A stretch of DNA of 64,000 nt from Tritonibacter aquimaris (GTDB taxonomy: Bacteria > Pseudomonadota > Alphaproteobacteria > Rhodobacterales > Rhodobacteraceae), in contig NZ_WIXK01000003.1 in NCBI RefSeq assembly GCF_009617595.1, forward strand, positions 62,001-126,000, written 5' to 3'. Positions 9,172 through 18,029 of the stretch are shown piece by piece; the stretch's first letter is position 1; each line of letters opens with the position of its first letter. Below the pieces are notes generated by a model. The model was given only the letters and a program-made list of their open reading frames with translations, was not told the DNA's origin and searched no databases. Made by a program: the position numbers and the translations under genes.

Positions 9172-10236
9172 TTAATCCGGTGAATCGGTCAAAAGATACA
9201 TTTGACGAAAGGCACCGGGCGTCTGTTGCGTCCACCGTTTGAAGGCATCTAAAAAGCTACTCACGCTTGCATATCCCAAAGCTGCAGCAATGGATTTCAG
9301 CTCCAGAGTGCTATCACGCAAGTACCAACGGGCCCATCGGCATCGCATTTCGTCAAGGATCTCAAAAAATCTCAGATCGTTTTTTCCCAACTCCCGCGCC
9401 AAGGTACGGCTGCTCATATCAAGTTCTGCGGCAATAAACGCCTGCGACAGATCACTGCGGGTCAGATGGCGATGTATGAGGTGTTCCACCCGGCGTGGAA
9501 GGGTGGTGGCTTCGGCGATCAATTCTTTGTGTTTAACGGCAGCAAATTCCGCAATAAGCCGCGCCAAATAAGGATCAGCACTCCGCAATGGGCGATTCAA
9601 ATCTGATTTGCGAAACTCGATCTCTACAAAAGACGGGGCACTTTCGGATAATTTAACACCCCAGAAAGCCTCCCGCTCTCCGCTTTGTCCATCAAATGAT
9701 GCCGAAATGCTGTGCGGCAGTAATAGGCCACCACCGTCGAGACTGTTTCGCGCGGCTTTAAAAACCAGCGTAACCAGAAACTCCAAATACTGATGATGCC
9801 CAAGCGAAGCGGGCTCCAAGATCTGCCAGCGCATTCGCCCATCCTGCGTCAGCGCAATGTCGATGGCTTCTGAATACAAAGGCATGTTGCGTGTAAATGA
9901 GTGCAAAAATGCAGACAGGGTCTCGCTGGATTGCGCCGCATAGGCAACAAGCCCCATGGACCGAAAATCGCGTCTCTGCCCCATATGAAACCCAAACAAA
10001 GGATCGCTGCACAGATGAGACGCGCGTTCAAATACTGCTGCAGTATCGCGAAAGCTCAGCTCGAACTGCGCTGCTTCTGGCAGCTCATCATAAAACGGCA
10101 GCAACGGATTAATCGCAACGCCCTTGTCTCGGAGTGCGATCAAGACATCATATGTCAGCCAGGCCGGGTTCTTGCGCGGCATGCTGTGTGCTTGAAAATA
10201 GTCGGCCTTTCCAGAATTTCGCTGATCCGGTGCCAT
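9172..10236 (-). CDS. AraC-family transcriptional regulator
   Basis: 354 residues. The N-terminal two thirds match the arabinose-binding-like sensor domain of the large AraC subfamily (as in OruR/ArgR-type regulators). The C-terminal 100 residues form the double helix-turn-helix: FIAAELDMSSRTLAREL in the first and IAAALGYASVSSFLDAFKRW in the second, ending with the conserved TPGAFR. The ATG at 10236 is preceded by GGAGGG. The regulated genes are not evident; the exopolysaccharide genes downstream on the same strand are a possibility only. Confidence 0.88.
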   Translation of the reverse strand: MAPDQRNSGKADYFQAHSMPRKNPAWLTYDVLIALRDKGVAINPLLPFYDELPEAAQFELSFRDTAAVFERASHLCSDPLFGFHMGQRRDFRSMGLVAYAAQSSETLSAFLHSFTRNMPLYSEAIDIALTQDGRMRWQILEPASLGHHQYLEFLVTLVFKAARNSLDGGGLLLPHSISASFDGQSGEREAFWGVKLSESAPSFVEIEFRKSDLNRPLRSADPYLARLIAEFAAVKHKELIAEATTLPRRVEHLIHRHLTRSDLSQAFIAAELDMSSRTLARELGKNDLRFFEILDEMRCRWARWYLRDSTLELKSIAAALGYASVSSFLDAFKRWTQQTPGAFRQMYLLTDSPD

Positions 10237-10338
10237 TGGCAGCCCTCCACATCTAAACGAAAATTACGAAACAAATGTCAGACGTTCTGTTTCCATGTCT
10301 GGCCAGTTCATGTGACCTGCGCATGTGCACCCGTTCTG

Positions 10339-10475
10339 GATGTGCTGCCAGCTTAGAAGAGAGGGCGTTGAAACCACGCGACGCATCGGGCTAGCTTGTG
10401 ACCCACTCGGTGAAAGTCCTAACCCTAGGTATGTAGGAACTAGTCACACTTGGTCTGGTATGGAGTGGGTTCAAA
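10339..10475 (+). ncRNA. Structured RNA-like element resembling a group II intron domain I fragment
   Basis: This 305-base gap (10237-10541) holds no convincing gene but has strong RNA-like structure. ACCCACTC at 10401-10408 can pair with GAGTGGGT at 10463-10470 (8 bp). TGTGAC at 10397-10402 can pair with GTCACA at 10443-10448. The segment GGTGAAAGTCC and the preceding GTTGAAACCACGCG resemble conserved parts of bacterial group II introns as I remember them. There is no reverse transcriptase and no domain V seen, so at most this is a remnant. A different structured RNA or a leader of the next gene is also possible. Confidence 0.35.
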
Positions 10476-10541
10476 GACAGTTTACCACACACCACCGTAA
10501 ATGTATGAGCTGCAGAACGGATCGAACACAGGTCGAAACAG

Positions 10542-11363
10542 ATGAATGACTCAACCAGCACTTGGATCGCAGCACTTGCGCAGGAAGATCAGATGATCCT
10601 CTGGCACCAGCAAGGTGATCTCACTCTGGAAAAATGCAGCCTGCCGCTGCAAAGCCCGGCATCTGCACAAGACCTCGACGTGGCCCTGCAGCAAACGGGC
10701 TGGTCTCCCGCTCCGGTCTATGGCTGTGGTTTCAGTGGCGTCAGCAATAATGCAGCGCCTCTGTCTGTACAAAAGCTCGCATTTCAGGAATTCAGCGGGC
10801 GTTTTGCCCCGCTCAAACTTATGCAAGACGTCAGACAGGCGCAGCCATTGGGCTATGTAAATGCCGCGGCGGTGCAAGTGTCTGGATTTCTGTCAAAATT
10901 CCCCGATTGGGATGGCGTGATCTGCGTGGCGCAAGACTTCAGCGCTTGGCTGCAAATCAGCGCTTCTGAAATCGTGAGCTTTCAAAGCAGCTTGACGCCG
11001 CAGCTGGCACGGCAGCAAGGCTATGGTGATGCCATAGCACCCGAGGAGATCGCAGTTAGCGTTGGTGACAGCCTGTCTCGCCCCGAGGCACTGGCCACTC
11101 AACTCAGCACGCTCCGATGGGGACATCGCGACGGCAGCGTTTTGACACCAAATGCCGCCGGGCGGTGTTGGGGACATCTGATCGGGGCAGAACTTGCCGC
11201 GACACGCCCGTATTGGTTGGGCCAGAACGTTGCACTAATATGCGAGCCTCATCTGCGCCCGGTCTACCAAACCGCTTTTGAAAGCCAGTATTTGCCTGCG
11301 GTGTTTGAAAACAGCGACGACATGACGCTTGCGGGCCTGAACAGTCTGCGTGCGACCAGCTAG
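10542..11363 (+). CDS. DgoK-like (2-dehydro-3-deoxygalactonokinase family) divergent protein
   Basis: 273 residues. The C-terminal part resembles the second domain of 2-keto-3-deoxygalactonate kinases: HLIGAELAATRPYWLGQ, then VALICEPHLRPVYQTA and a final AGLNSL. The N-terminal ATP-binding signature of the family (DWGTS-like) is not visible, and the protein is shorter than typical members (about 300). It may be an inactive or regulatory relative. AGGT about ten bases before the ATG is a modest ribosome-binding site. It converges with the next gene with a four-base overlap. Assignment is tentative. Confidence 0.5.
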   Translation: MNDSTSTWIAALAQEDQMILWHQQGDLTLEKCSLPLQSPASAQDLDVALQQTGWSPAPVYGCGFSGVSNNAAPLSVQKLAFQEFSGRFAPLKLMQDVRQAQPLGYVNAAAVQVSGFLSKFPDWDGVICVAQDFSAWLQISASEIVSFQSSLTPQLARQQGYGDAIAPEEIAVSVGDSLSRPEALATQLSTLRWGHRDGSVLTPNAAGRCWGHLIGAELAATRPYWLGQNVALICEPHLRPVYQTAFESQYLPAVFENSDDMTLAGLNSLRATS

Positions 11364-12367
11364 AGCTCAATTGCTGCAATAACCCGTGCGGTCTGCTCAA
11401 AATTAGGCACCAAAGCGCGGGTTAGCTTGTTTCGCTCCGCAAAAAACGCACCAACGGCGCAGAGCTGCTTTGCATATGCCGGCGAAATCCCCGGATGCTC
11501 CTTGCGCCGCCCTTCATTTTCGCAGTCCCAACCATTTTCCTGTGCTTCCCGGATAATGAGATTAAACCGCAATGCGCAATGCATCGTGGTGTAGACAGAT
11601 AGGAAGTCCAGAAAATCGGGCAAAGCGAGGCCATATGATTTGTCGAAGGTCTCTTTGGTCACTGCAATCATATGTCGTGGATCCAGAACCCAGCTCTCGT
11701 CACCAAAGAGCCAGGCAAAATCTTCTGCCCCGTGACGTGCGCCCGAAAGCTCAAACCCGTGCCAGCGCAGAAAACCATCGTCGCAAACAACCGCATATTG
11801 TGGACGGCAGTTCCATTTAACAAAGTTGTGGCCCACGCCCTGCAAAAACTCTGCCACCGCATGGTAGTTAAAGGAATCCGGTATGCCGAGGGAAAACAAT
11901 TGGAGCGTATCCACTGAGGAAACAAGATTGTTCAACCAATCCTGGGATTGCCCGATCACCGGCACAAGATTGACCAACCCCGACTGTCGCGCCGCAGATT
12001 GATACCTGAAGATCGCCGCGCAAGCCTCTGCCGTTAGTTCGACCTGATCTTCAAGGCAGTGGTCACCAATTAGCCCATGCAGCCGATTAGCCCCAAGATC
12101 AGATTGAAACAGCACACCGTCCAACACACCAAGATACTGCGGAACATCATCGCAGATCGGTGAAAGATGCTGCAAAATCATGGCTTCCAGGTTGGTCCGC
12201 CGAAAGCTCTTGCGCTGGGTGGCAATCACCGTCTCGCCGTCAAAGCAAATACGATAAGAAGAAAAGGCCGTCCCTTCCAGCTGGATCACCTCCCTGGGCT
12301 CCCTGCCAAAATGAGAGACAGCAGCACCCACAATCAGCCTTTCACGGCTCGCCTGATCTCCGTCCAT
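11360..12367 (-). CDS. Phosphotransferase-like (APH/kinase-fold) protein, probably inactive
   Basis: 335 residues. The overall pattern recalls aminoglycoside/choline-kinase-type phosphotransferases: an N-lobe with VIATQRKSFRR in the lysine strand region and a C-lobe with NFVKWNCRPQYAVV where the family has the catalytic HGD-x4-N loop. This is followed by RWHGFELSG-x3-GAEDFAWLFGDE where a metal-binding Asp and the D-x-AW motif are expected. The catalytic Asp and Asn appear to be lost. Its partner is the convergent DgoK-like gene. Substrate and role are unknown. Confidence 0.5.
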   Translation of the reverse strand: MDGDQASRERLIVGAAVSHFGREPREVIQLEGTAFSSYRICFDGETVIATQRKSFRRTNLEAMILQHLSPICDDVPQYLGVLDGVLFQSDLGANRLHGLIGDHCLEDQVELTAEACAAIFRYQSAARQSGLVNLVPVIGQSQDWLNNLVSSVDTLQLFSLGIPDSFNYHAVAEFLQGVGHNFVKWNCRPQYAVVCDDGFLRWHGFELSGARHGAEDFAWLFGDESWVLDPRHMIAVTKETFDKSYGLALPDFLDFLSVYTTMHCALRFNLIIREAQENGWDCENEGRRKEHPGISPAYAKQLCAVGAFFAERNKLTRALVPNFEQTARVIAAIEL

Positions 12368-12517
12368 TGCGCACTTGCCCCCTGCGTTTCATAGAAAACC
12401 TCAGCTGTCGCTGGAGGATCTTTTTACAGGTGAATTCTGAATATATTGACAGCGCAACATTCCATTCGCACGAGTGCGTTTGATTTTACGTAGATTTATT
12501 GTGGCGTATTGCTGCAG

Positions 12518-13636
12518 CTAGCTAAGCGGGGCTGTCTTATACAGACGCACCTTCAGCCCGCCATGCGCAACAGGCGCACCAAGCGGCAAAAACGGCAGTT
12601 TGGTTGCCTTCGCAAGGCCAGCGTCACTGGTCACGATACCAACCCGCCAACCTTTGAACCGAGTTCTGAGCACATCACCCAGGCTTTGATGCAAAGCAAA
12701 CAATAGCTTCTTATTGCCGATCCGCGCACCATAAGGGGGGTTAATAATCACAAGCCCGGGCTGGCCTTCGGGACGTTCAAGGTCGCTCACGGCGCGCTGC
12801 TGAAAGCTGCAAAGCGCTGCGACCCCTGCCCGTTCAGCATTTTGGGACGACATTTCAACCGCGCCTGTATTTCTGTCCGAACCATAAAACATCAGTTCTG
12901 GCGTTTTATGATCGCTTTGCGCGCGCAGCTCGTCCCAAGCCACAGCGTCAAAATTGGCTAGCTGCTCAAACGCAAAACTGCGGCTGCGCCCCGGCAAAAC
13001 ACCAGAGGCGATTTCAGCCGCTTCCAACACAAAGGTGCCAGAGCCGCACATCGGATCAAGCACGGGCTCTTCGCCGCGGTAGCCACAATCGCGCAGAAAC
13101 ATTGCCGCCATGCTTTCACGCATTGGGGCCTTGCCCACCGCGGCTTTGTGGCCACGTTTGTGCAGCGCCTCTCCCGACGTATCGATACTAAACATGCAAT
13201 TGTTGTCGTCGATACGCAGCTTCAGCGTGATAGGCGCATCCTCAGAAATGATGATGCCGTGGCTTTCGCTCAGGGCGCGTTCAATACGCTGGCTGGCTGC
13301 GCCCGCATGGTAGATCTTTGATTTTTTGTTGGTGCTGGTTTCGACCTTCACCGGCACATCCGGCCGCAGAATCTCGGCCCAGGGAAACTTGCGCGCGCGC
13401 TTGTCCAGCTGCGCCAGATGAAACGCACGAAAGCCGCCGATACGGGCAAGCACTCTGGTGGCACCGCGCAGTTGCAAATTCGCGCGCCACACCTCTTGCC
13501 AGCCACCGCGCAGGCTCACCCCGCCGGGGATGGTCTGCTCCACCATAAATCCGCGCTCTTTCGCCTCTGCGGCCAAAAGATGTTCAAGCCCTGGTGGGAC
13601 GGTGAGGAAAATTTCAAAGTCTGCTGTCGAATCCAT
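12518..13636 (-). CDS. THUMP-domain class I RNA methyltransferase (RlmL/YpsC-like)
   Basis: 372 residues. The N-terminal 150 residues match a ferredoxin-like/THUMP RNA-binding region. The methyltransferase domain follows with motif I at DPMCGSG (194-200) and the N6-adenine/N2-guanine motif IV NPPYG (299-303). It therefore probably methylates an exocyclic or ring amino group in 23S rRNA or tRNA using SAM. It is encoded downstream of metK on the same strand but beyond a strong terminator. The exact target base cannot be assigned. Confidence 0.85.
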   Translation of the reverse strand: MDSTADFEIFLTVPPGLEHLLAAEAKERGFMVEQTIPGGVSLRGGWQEVWRANLQLRGATRVLARIGGFRAFHLAQLDKRARKFPWAEILRPDVPVKVETSTNKKSKIYHAGAASQRIERALSESHGIIISEDAPITLKLRIDDNNCMFSIDTSGEALHKRGHKAAVGKAPMRESMAAMFLRDCGYRGEEPVLDPMCGSGTFVLEAAEIASGVLPGRSRSFAFEQLANFDAVAWDELRAQSDHKTPELMFYGSDRNTGAVEMSSQNAERAGVAALCSFQQRAVSDLERPEGQPGLVIINPPYGARIGNKKLLFALHQSLGDVLRTRFKGWRVGIVTSDAGLAKATKLPFLPLGAPVAHGGLKVRLYKTAPLS

Positions 13637-13697
13637 GTGCCGTGCTTACCTGCAATGGCGCAGATCCGCGACGAGAAAGTCGCGCGCGCCCTGCAAC

Positions 13698-13725
13698 AAA
13701 AAAAGGCGGGCCTATGCAGCCCGCC
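13698..13725 (-). terminator. Rho-independent terminator of metK
   Basis: On the minus strand a perfect 7-bp stem (GGCGGGC / GCCCGCC) with a 7-base loop is followed directly by seven T. It lies 24 bases beyond the metK stop codon. Confidence 0.92.
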
Positions 13726-13748
13726 CTTCGACATTGATCAATCTGCGA

Positions 13749-14930
13749 TCAGACGGCTTTTTTCAAAACCTCAACCAGATCGGTTTTTTCCCAGCTGAAG
13801 CCGCCATCCGCATCCGGGGTGCGGCCAAAGTGGCCATAGGCCGCAGTGCGCTGGTAAATTGGCTTGTTGAGCTGCAGATGGGTGCGAATGCCGCGCGGTG
13901 TCAGATCAATCACCTGCGGGATTGCCGCTTCAATTGCAGCGGCATCCACAGAACCGGTGCCATGCAGATCCGCGTAGATTGACAGCGGTGCGGCCACACC
14001 AATTGCATAAGAAAGCTGAATGGTGCAGCGCTCTGCCATACCTGCAGCGACCACGTTTTTCGCCAGATAGCGCGCAACATAAGCGGCAGAACGGTCAACC
14101 TTGGTTGGGTCTTTGCCTGAGAATGCACCGCCACCGTGCGGCGCAGCCCCACCATAGGTATCCACAATGATCTTACGCCCGGTGAGGCCAGCATCGCCAT
14201 CAGGGCCACCAATGACAAACTTGCCGGTTGGGTTCACGTGCCAGATGGTTTCATCTGTCAGCCAACCCTCGGGCAGGACTTCGTGGAAGTAAGGCTCAAC
14301 AATGGCACGGATGTCACCAGAGCTGAGTGTTTCATCCAAGTGCTGGGTCGACAGAACCAGCGAACTGACACCAACAGGTTTTCCATCACGATAGCTCACG
14401 GAGAGCTGGGATTTCGCATCTGGCCCCAGCGTAGGTTCGGTGCCGTTTTTACGCACTTCGGCAAGGCGACGCAGGATCGCGTGCGAATACTGAATCGGTG
14501 CGGGCATCAGCGCTTCGGTCTCATTGGTGGCATAGCCAAACATGATACCCTGATCACCTGCGCCCTCATCCTTGTCGGCAGAGGCATCTACACCCTGCGC
14601 AATATGAGCAGATTGCTCATGCAGCAGATTGGTGATTTCAACAGTCTCGTGGTGGAATTTATCCTGCTCATAGCCGATGTCTTTGATGCAGGAGCGGGCA
14701 ATCTCGTCGATTTTGCCCATATAGTCGTGCAGCTTATCCTGGTCGGACAGGCCCACCTCCCCCCCGATCACCACACGATTGGTGGTGGCAAAGGTCTCTG
14801 CAGCAACGCGCGCTTCTGGCTCTTCTGCAAGAAAGGCATCGAGGACCGCATCGGAAATCCGGTCACAGACCTTATCCGGGTGGCCTTCGGAAACCGATTC
14901 CGAGGTGAATGTGTAATTCTTACGTGTCAT
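13749..14930 (-). CDS. metK: S-adenosylmethionine synthetase
   Basis: 393 residues, close to the family length. MetK makes SAM from methionine and ATP in the cytoplasm. N-terminal [14 protein letters not shown] (residues 10-23) carries the ATP-binding His and Asp; [12 protein letters not shown] and [16 protein letters not shown] are the other two family signatures. The ATG at 14930 is chosen: it follows GGAG by nine bases and this GGAG belongs to the upstream riboswitch. In-frame upstream codons (ATG at 14945) fall inside the riboswitch and are unlikely starts. It is the end of the minus-strand run lnt, metK and closes at a strong terminator. Confidence 0.97.
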   Translation of the reverse strand: MTRKNYTFTSESVSEGHPDKVCDRISDAVLDAFLAEEPEARVAAETFATTNRVVIGGEVGLSDQDKLHDYMGKIDEIARSCIKDIGYEQDKFHHETVEITNLLHEQSAHIAQGVDASADKDEGAGDQGIMFGYATNETEALMPAPIQYSHAILRRLAEVRKNGTEPTLGPDAKSQLSVSYRDGKPVGVSSLVLSTQHLDETLSSGDIRAIVEPYFHEVLPEGWLTDETIWHVNPTGKFVIGGPDGDAGLTGRKIIVDTYGGAAPHGGGAFSGKDPTKVDRSAAYVARYLAKNVVAAGMAERCTIQLSYAIGVAAPLSIYADLHGTGSVDAAAIEAAIPQVIDLTPRGIRTHLQLNKPIYQRTAAYGHFGRTPDADGGFSWEKTDLVEVLKKAV

Positions 14931-14934
14931 TGGG

Positions 14935-14982
14935 AGGTGCTCCATTGTGATTGCCTGCCACGCCAGGAAGCCGTTGTGGTAG
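14935..14982 (-). promoter_or_regulatory. SAM/SAH riboswitch upstream of metK
   Basis: Read on the minus strand, the stretch ACAACGGCTTCCTGGCGTGG, then CAGGCAATCACAATGGAGCA matches the compact SAM/SAH riboswitch described upstream of metK in Rhodobacterales. Its stem pairs CCTG and CAGG around GCGTGG. GGAG near the start codon can pair back to CTTCC, forming the pseudoknot that hides the ribosome-binding site when ligand is bound. Control of translation initiation is therefore expected. Confidence 0.88.
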
Positions 14983-15037
14983 GATGTCCTTCGCATAGGC
15001 CGTGTGCCATTTCAGGTCAATCTCTAAGGCATGGAGA

Positions 15038-16531
15038 TTAACCAACTGTGTTCAGCAACTGTTTTTTTCTTTGCCGTAACGCGGGCACCAGCACCATGAC
15101 CAAACTGAGCAAAAACCACGGCAGATCACCCGTTTTGCTGTAAAAGGTAGCAGCAAGCGGCGCGGGCAGATCCACATCGAGATACCCCGCCTGCCCCAAA
15201 GGGATACTGCCACCCGGGACAATGCGACCGTAGGGATCAATCATTGCCGACACACCGGTGTTTGCCACGCGGACCATTGGCAGCCCCTGCTCAGCTGCAC
15301 GCATCTGCGCCTGAATGAGATGCTGCTGCGGCCCGGAATATGTGCCAAACCAAGCATCGTTGGTGACCAGCACCAGAAAATCGGGTCGCTCAGCTCGGGT
15401 ATTGATATCGTGCGGGAATACGCCTTCGTAACAAATCAGCGGCAAAAACCGTCCAACCGGCGACGGCAAAATTTCCTGCGACGGCCCGGCCGTGTAGCCC
15501 GTTCCTGCCCGCGACGCGAGGCCGTAAATGCCCAGACGCGCAACCAGATCCGGAAACGGCATATATTCACCAAAAGGAACCAGATGCACCTTATCGTATA
15601 TCTGGTTTGGCTGCCCCTGCGCATCGAGCAGCACTGCGGAGTTGAAATACTCCCCCGCTTCTTCGCGCTGGATCCCCAGCAGGATCGGCACCCCATTGGC
15701 GGCTTGCGAGATCACACCCAATGTCGCCGCTGCATCGTTCAAAAGCTGAGGCACGGCGGTTTCTGGCCAAACGATCAGATCTGGCGCGGGCTCACTCGCA
15801 GAATATTCAACCTGCCTGCGCACAAAATCCCAGCGTTTATCTGGGTCCCATTTCTCGTCCTGCGGCGCATTTGGTTGCACCAAACGCACGCTGTGCTTGG
15901 TATAGGCAACAGCGTGATCTTCCGGTAATGGCTCCAATGCCGCGTAGATCGCGACCAAGTAAGCCACCAGCGGAGCGGCAGGCCAGACCCTGCGAAGCCG
16001 CAACAGCGCCAGAGGAACAAACATCACCAGCTTGAGCATGGCAAACCCCTGTGGCCCAAGCCACGGCAGCACAGAAAATGTCCAAGGTCCAACGCCAAGC
16101 TGCGCCAGCGCCGCCCAAGGAAACCCCGTCAAGGCATAGGCGCGCAGAAATTCCATCACAGACCAAAAGCCAATCAGCGCAAGAAGGCGCCAATTGCCTG
16201 CTGAAAACCGTTGCGCCAGCGCAAATGCAGCCCCCCAAAACAGCGCCAGCCCGCCGGACAGCAAAACAAGCGCAAAGGGAGCCATCCAGCCATAGAGTTC
16301 TGCATCAACCTGAAAAGGTTCAACAATCCACGAAAGCCCAAAGGCAAAATAGGCCGCACCAAATCCCCAACCCAGCCACCAAGCCTGTTTGACAGACTGC
16401 ACACGCAGGAAAATCGCGGAGATCCCGGTCAATGCAATGGGAGTGACAAGCTGCCAGCTATGAGGCGCAAGCCCCCGCGACATCAGCGCGCCAAAACACA
16501 GCGCGAGCAGGACCAGCCCAAAGCGTTGCAC
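15038..16531 (-). CDS. lnt: Apolipoprotein N-acyltransferase
   Basis: 497 residues. Lnt adds the third acyl chain to lipoproteins in the inner membrane. Six or so N-terminal membrane segments (residues 5-200) precede a nitrilase-fold periplasmic domain. The catalytic triad is visible: Glu257 in IVWPETAVP, Lys314 in YDKVHLVPFGEYMPF and Cys367 in LICYEGVFP. A final membrane helix lies near residue 480. It follows corC by eleven bases, as in the conserved phoH-ybeY-corC-lnt order. Confidence 0.96.
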   Translation of the reverse strand: MQRFGLVLLALCFGALMSRGLAPHSWQLVTPIALTGISAIFLRVQSVKQAWWLGWGFGAAYFAFGLSWIVEPFQVDAELYGWMAPFALVLLSGGLALFWGAAFALAQRFSAGNWRLLALIGFWSVMEFLRAYALTGFPWAALAQLGVGPWTFSVLPWLGPQGFAMLKLVMFVPLALLRLRRVWPAAPLVAYLVAIYAALEPLPEDHAVAYTKHSVRLVQPNAPQDEKWDPDKRWDFVRRQVEYSASEPAPDLIVWPETAVPQLLNDAAATLGVISQAANGVPILLGIQREEAGEYFNSAVLLDAQGQPNQIYDKVHLVPFGEYMPFPDLVARLGIYGLASRAGTGYTAGPSQEILPSPVGRFLPLICYEGVFPHDINTRAERPDFLVLVTNDAWFGTYSGPQQHLIQAQMRAAEQGLPMVRVANTGVSAMIDPYGRIVPGGSIPLGQAGYLDVDLPAPLAATFYSKTGDLPWFLLSLVMVLVPALRQRKKQLLNTVG

Positions 16532-16542
16532 AACAGGCCACC

Positions 16543-17448
16543 CTATTCCGCAGCCGAGGGCAAACGTACCCGTAGCCGTTTGATGCGACGGGGGTCGGCG
16601 TCCATGACCTCAAACTCGATGCCTTCGGGATGCACGATCACCTCGCCACGGGCAGGAACCCGCCCCGAGAGCATAAAGACCAATCCACCCAAAGTATCGA
16701 TTTCTTCCTCATCCACATCTTCATGCGCGGTCAATGAGCGCCCGAGTTCAGTTTCAAATTCTGGCAGTGGCGTGCGCGCCTGGGCGACATAGCAGCCGCT
16801 TTTCTCCTGGAACCAGGTCTGCAGCTCATCGCTGTCGTGTTCATCTTCGATCTCACCAACAACCTGTTCGATGAGATCTTCGATGGTTACTAGGCCGTCC
16901 ACACCGCCATATTCATCAATCACCAGCGCCATATGACGCCGCTCGGCCTGCATTTTGGAAAGCAAAATACCAATGGGCATCGATGGCGGTACAAACAGCA
17001 AAGGCCGCAGCATAGCCGCAAGATCAAACTCAGCCTCACCGCCGTTAAAGCCGTGGGTCAGGGCAAAATCCTTAAGGTGGGCCATGCCAACCGGCGTATC
17101 CAACGTGCCCTCATAGACGGGAATGCGGGTCAACCCGCTGTCCCGAAACACCTGCACCAATTCATCTTTGGAAATCTGCGCAGAGACGGCTACGATTTCG
17201 GCAGCTGGGGTGGCAACATCTTCAACCCGCAGGCGACGCAGGTTGATCATGCCATGGGCTTTGGGGGTTGGGGCCTGATCAACCCCATTCAGCTCTGGTG
17301 TTTTTGTTGCATCTGGATTCGCAAATGCCCCAAGAAAACGGCTCAGTAGCCCAGAGTTAGACGGCATCTCCAAATCGGAACTGCCTTCTTTGTTCATGTT
17401 CTGCAGCGCGCTTTGCGCCGCGTTAGAACTGCCTTCGATATCGCCCAT
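16543..17448 (-). CDS. corC: CorC/HlyC-type CBS-domain protein
   Basis: 301 residues without membrane helices. After a polar N-terminus come two CBS domains (about residues 75-200; VTIEDLIEQVVGEIEDEHD closes the pair) and a C-terminal transporter-associated (CorC_HlyC) domain ending in RRIKRLRVRLP. Family members are linked to magnesium/cobalt efflux and are often misnamed hemolysins. The gene sits between ybeY and lnt, the standard alphaproteobacterial arrangement. Exact function of family members without the DUF21 membrane domain is uncertain. Confidence 0.88.
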   Translation of the reverse strand: MGDIEGSSNAAQSALQNMNKEGSSDLEMPSNSGLLSRFLGAFANPDATKTPELNGVDQAPTPKAHGMINLRRLRVEDVATPAAEIVAVSAQISKDELVQVFRDSGLTRIPVYEGTLDTPVGMAHLKDFALTHGFNGGEAEFDLAAMLRPLLFVPPSMPIGILLSKMQAERRHMALVIDEYGGVDGLVTIEDLIEQVVGEIEDEHDSDELQTWFQEKSGCYVAQARTPLPEFETELGRSLTAHEDVDEEEIDTLGGLVFMLSGRVPARGEVIVHPEGIEFEVMDADPRRIKRLRVRLPSAAE

Positions 17449-17492
17449 CTATCCTATCCGTTAAAATCCCAACCCTGATCGCGGGTCGGAGA

Positions 17493-17999
17493 TCATTCCT
17501 CGTCGATTACATATGGGTTGGAGATACCCAGTTTGCCAAGTATCTCGGCCTCCAAAGTTTCCATCAAAGTGGCATCTGCATCACGGATGTGATCATAGCC
17601 CAAAAGATGCAACGTTCCATGAACAACCAAATGCCTGACATGATCAGCCATAGGTTTGCCTGCCGCAAGCGCCTCTTTTTGGCAGGTATCAAAAGAAATC
17701 GCGATATCACCCAGGGCGATCTCCCCGGTAAAATCAGCTTCTGGCAGCAAAGGCTCACCACCCGCTTCTTCGGCGGCAAGGTCCTCATTCGGCCAGCTCA
17801 AGACATTGGTTGCTTTGTCTTTTTCACGAAACTCAGCGTTCAATTCAGCAATACGTGCATCATTGCAGGCCAGCAGCGCCATCTCGCAATCTTCCACTTC
17901 TAATGAGAAATGTGAAAGCGCGGCGCTTACCGCTTCATCCGCGAGCTCTTGCAAATGGACCTCAGCCCAGCGTTCGTCTTCGATTTCTATGTCCAGCAC
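17493..17999 (-). CDS. ybeY: Endoribonuclease YbeY
   Basis: 168 residues from the GTG at 17999, chosen because GAGGAG lies six bases upstream; a TTG at 18020 and GTG at 18017 in the same frame have no such site. The zinc site HGTLHLLGYDH near the C-terminus is diagnostic of the UPF0054/YbeY family, which matures the 3' end of 16S rRNA and takes part in ribosome quality control. It lies directly after phoH and before corC. Confidence 0.93.
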   Translation of the reverse strand: MLDIEIEDERWAEVHLQELADEAVSAALSHFSLEVEDCEMALLACNDARIAELNAEFREKDKATNVLSWPNEDLAAEEAGGEPLLPEADFTGEIALGDIAISFDTCQKEALAAGKPMADHVRHLVVHGTLHLLGYDHIRDADATLMETLEAEILGKLGISNPYVIDEE

Positions 18000-18029
18000 G
18001 CGGAACTCCTCATTCACCAAAGAAAGGGC

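Noticed and set aside
10391-10470. Cobalamin riboswitch
   Set aside because: GGTGAAAGTCC recalls the B12-box neighbourhood, but the conserved GCCACTG box is absent and the downstream gene is not related to cobalamin.
10325-10549. Small protein of 74 residues
   Set aside because: No ribosome-binding site or family feature, and it overlaps the structured RNA-like stretch and the next start codon.
14136-15041. Long plus-strand open frame (301 codons) over metK and its riboswitch
   Set aside because: Antisense to a certain gene and covers the riboswitch; no family motif.
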